The position numbers were made by a program, and so were the translations under genes. This document shows positions 63,860 through 64,000 of a stretch of 64,000 bases of DNA, in pieces (within the stretch, counting starts at the first letter, position 1; the number at the start of each line of letters is the position of its first letter). The notes under the pieces were generated by a model. It ran no database searches and was not told the origin of the DNA. It saw only the letters and a program-made list of their open reading frames with translations. Source of the DNA: Enterobacter bugandensis (GTDB taxonomy: Bacteria; Pseudomonadota; Gammaproteobacteria; Enterobacterales; Enterobacteriaceae); the NCBI RefSeq assembly GCF_900324475.1, contig NZ_LT992502.1, positions 4,653,614 through 4,717,613 of the forward strand, read 5' to 3'.

Positions 63860-63948
63860 CTAAACTTGAAAAAATTCATGACTTTTGCGGATGCCCGACC
63901 GAGTTTCGAATGACGGACGCCGAAGCCGTGGGTGATTAAAGAGGCCGG

Positions 63949-63977
63949 ATTGTAATAATTGTACACTCCGGAGTCAA
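63949..63977 (-). promoter_or_regulatory. rpmH promoter
   Basis: The minus strand has TTGACT, a 17-base spacer and TACAAT, 102 bases upstream of rpmH. It lies in the rpmH-dnaA divergent region. Confidence 0.75.
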
Positions 63978-64000
63978 TTCTCTTTCCTTATTTCCCGCGT

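Overview
This window is a chromosomal segment around the replication origin of a member of the Enterobacteriaceae. Gene order, protein sequences and 16S variable regions fit the Enterobacter cloacae complex or a close relative such as Leclercia or Lelliottia. That placement is made from memory of the families, not from a search. Nearly every gene has a recognisable E. coli K-12 counterpart of the same length, and the K-12 orders yihI-to-mobB and yieP-to-rpmH are both kept. I see no insertion sequence, prophage, integron or CRISPR array.

Layout. 1-8914: end of yihI, the sRNA CsrC, engB, the sRNA Spot 42, polA, yihG, dsbA, srkA, yihD and mobAB. 9009-14291: one complete rRNA operon on the minus strand (16S, tRNA-Glu, 23S, 5S) with P1/P2 promoters. 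14441-22512: a frameshifted yieP, the transporter gene hsrA, and the ribose operon rbsDACBKR with two operators. 22535-29800: kup, ravA-viaA, asnA, asnC and mioC. 29810-30090: oriC. 30175-40349: mnmG, rsmG and the nine-gene atp operon. 40434-43900: glmU and glmS. 43901-49292: a four-gene chaperone-usher fimbrial operon, the one clearly accessory block. 49332-54091: the phosphate system pstSCAB-phoU with Pho boxes. 54098-60026: yieH, adeP, yieF, yieE, yidZ and mdtL. 60027-63977: mnmE, yidC, yidD, rnpA and rpmH, running toward a dnaA gene expected just beyond the right edge.

How it works together. The window is dominated by replication, tRNA modification, ATP synthesis, cell-wall precursor supply (glmU, glmS), membrane protein insertion (yidC, yidD) and nutrient uptake (ribose, potassium, phosphate, adenine). 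Several control sites are directly readable: DnaA boxes at oriC, before mioC and upstream of polA; RbsR operators; Pho boxes before pstS; a PurR-like box inside the adeP promoter.

Most notable. The rRNA operon joins the left flank of E. coli rrnC (yieP, tRNA-Glu spacer) to the right flank of rrnA (mobB). The roughly 94 kb that separates these operons in K-12 is absent here. Other points of interest are a single-base frameshift in yieP, fimbrial genes in the glmS-pstS gap, an inverted extra Pho box, the PurR-type box in the adeP promoter, and two families of intergenic palindromic repeats. I found no convincing evidence of a wholly undescribed system.
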